A stretch of DNA of 6,107 nt from Clostridia bacterium (lineage in GTDB: Bacteria > Bacillota > Clostridia > Oscillospirales > UBA644): positions 1 through 6,107 of the forward strand of contig JAFPBP010000239.1 of the NCBI GenBank assembly GCA_017424085.1, read 5' to 3'. The translations under genes and the position numbers were made by a program. This document shows positions 5,334 to 6,107 of the stretch, piece after piece (positions within the stretch are counted from its first letter, which is position 1; the number at the start of each line of letters is the position of its first letter). Under the pieces are notes generated by a model. That model saw only the letters and a program-made list of their open reading frames with translations, had not been told where the DNA came from and ran no database searches.

Positions 5334-6107
5334 ATGGAAAAGAAAGACATCAAGAAGGTCGTACTCGCCTATTCGGGCGGTTTGGATACGTCGATCATCA
5401 TTCCCTGGCTGAAGGAGAACTACAACAACTGTGAGGTCATTGCCGTTTCGGGGAACGTTGGGCAGGCGGACGAGCTGGAGGGGCTGGAGGAAAAGGCTCT
5501 GAAGACCGGTGCTTCCAAGCTGTACGTTCTGGATCTGACCGACGAATACGTGGACGATTACATCATGCCCTGTCTGAAGGCAGGCGCCATCTACGAGGAG
5601 TACCTGCTGGGAACCTCCCACGCCCGTCCCTGCATTGCCAAGGGCTTGGTTGAGATCGCTCTCAAGGAGGGCGCCGACGCCATCTGCCACGGCTGCACCG
5701 GTAAGGGCAACGATCAGGTTCGCTTCGAGCTGACCATCAAGCGGTTCGCTCCCGAAATGAAGATCATCGCTCCCTGGCGTGAATGGGATATCAAATCCCG
5801 CGAGGAGGAGATCGAATACGCAGAGGCGCATAACGTTCCTCTGAAGATCAACCGTGAGACCAACTATTCGAAGGATAAGAACCTCTGGCACCTCTCGCAC
5901 GAGGGACTTGACCTTGAGGATCCCGCAAACGAGCCCGAGTATGCAAAGCCCGGCTTCCTTGAGATGGGCGTTGCTCCCGAGCAGGCACCCGATACCCCCA
6001 CCTACGTCAAGATCTCCTTTGAGAAGGGTATTCCGGTTGCACTTGACGGCAAGAGGATGGACGGCGTTTCGCTCATCTATAAGCTCAACGAGATCGGCGG
6101 TGCCAAC
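5334..6107 (+). CDS. argG: Argininosuccinate synthase, 3'-truncated by window edge
   Basis: The first 258 codons are in the window; family members are about 400 residues, so roughly 140 are missing. The enzyme joins citrulline and aspartate using ATP to form argininosuccinate, the penultimate step of arginine synthesis, in the cytoplasm. The ATP pyrophosphatase loop AYSGGLDTS is at 12-20. Further hallmarks are GNVGQ (40-44), LLGTSHARPCIAK (91-103), HGCTGKGNDQVRFE (119-132) and NYSKDKNLWHLSHEG (177-191), all typical of ArgG. The start is set by a GGAGG site 7 bases upstream. The gene is divergent from the glycosidase operon. An ArgR-like palindrome in its promoter suggests arginine repression. 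Nothing in the visible part is damaged or unusual. Confidence 0.98.
   Translation, partial: MEKKDIKKVVLAYSGGLDTSIIIPWLKENYNNCEVIAVSGNVGQADELEGLEEKALKTGASKLYVLDLTDEYVDDYIMPCLKAGAIYEEYLLGTSHARPCIAKGLVEIALKEGADAICHGCTGKGNDQVRFELTIKRFAPEMKIIAPWREWDIKSREEEIEYAEAHNVPLKINRETNYSKDKNLWHLSHEGLDLEDPANEPEYAKPGFLEMGVAPEQAPDTPTYVKISFEKGIPVALDGKRMDGVSLIYKLNEIGGAN

Noticed and set aside
5178..5900. A 240-codon minus-strand frame opposite argG
   Set aside because: It is antisense to a clear argininosuccinate synthase and continues into the AT-rich promoter region. No motif or start signal supports it.
1..6107. Search for tRNA, rRNA, CRISPR array, insertion sequence or defence genes
   Set aside because: No cloverleaf, regularly spaced repeats, transposase motifs or terminal inverted repeats were seen. 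The only repeats are the two paralogous genes, the linker duplication and short T-rich tracts.

Overview
The window looks like chromosomal DNA from an anaerobic, probably gut-dwelling member of the Bacillota (Clostridia-like). This is inferred from strong GGAGG and AAAGGA ribosome-binding sites, sigma70/sigmaA-type promoters, AT-rich intergenic regions between moderately GC-rich genes, and the gene families present. The species cannot be named from this sequence.

Reading left to right there are three transcription units. (1) Positions 1-1571, minus strand: a PnuC-family membrane transporter, followed 2 bases after its stop by a BNR/Asp-box beta-propeller hydrolase of the 'sialidase-like' type. 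The hydrolase runs off the left edge. An AraC-family regulator (1724-2563, plus) is divergent from this pair and shares a 152-bp intergenic region with it. (2) Positions 5052-2602, minus strand: a compact operon of a membrane-anchored phosphodiester glycosidase-like (NAGPA/DUF2233) protein, a 130-residue four-helix membrane protein of unknown function, and a second, complete sialidase-like protein. All three reading frames overlap. A hairpin terminator at 2568-2599 separates this operon from the convergent araC-type gene. (3) Positions 5334 to the right edge, plus strand: the first 258 codons of argG (argininosuccinate synthase). It is divergent from the glycosidase operon and carries an ArgR-like palindrome inside its promoter.

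The most interesting point is that two clearly paralogous, leaderless (cytoplasmic) sialidase-like proteins lie on either side of a regulator. One is coupled to a small-molecule facilitator, the other to a surface-anchored phosphodiester glycosidase. A cautious reading is a small accessory locus in which an outside enzyme and a transporter handle a glycoconjugate or nucleoside-like compound and the cytoplasmic propeller enzymes process what enters. The substrate cannot be read from the sequence. argG is an ordinary biosynthetic neighbour.
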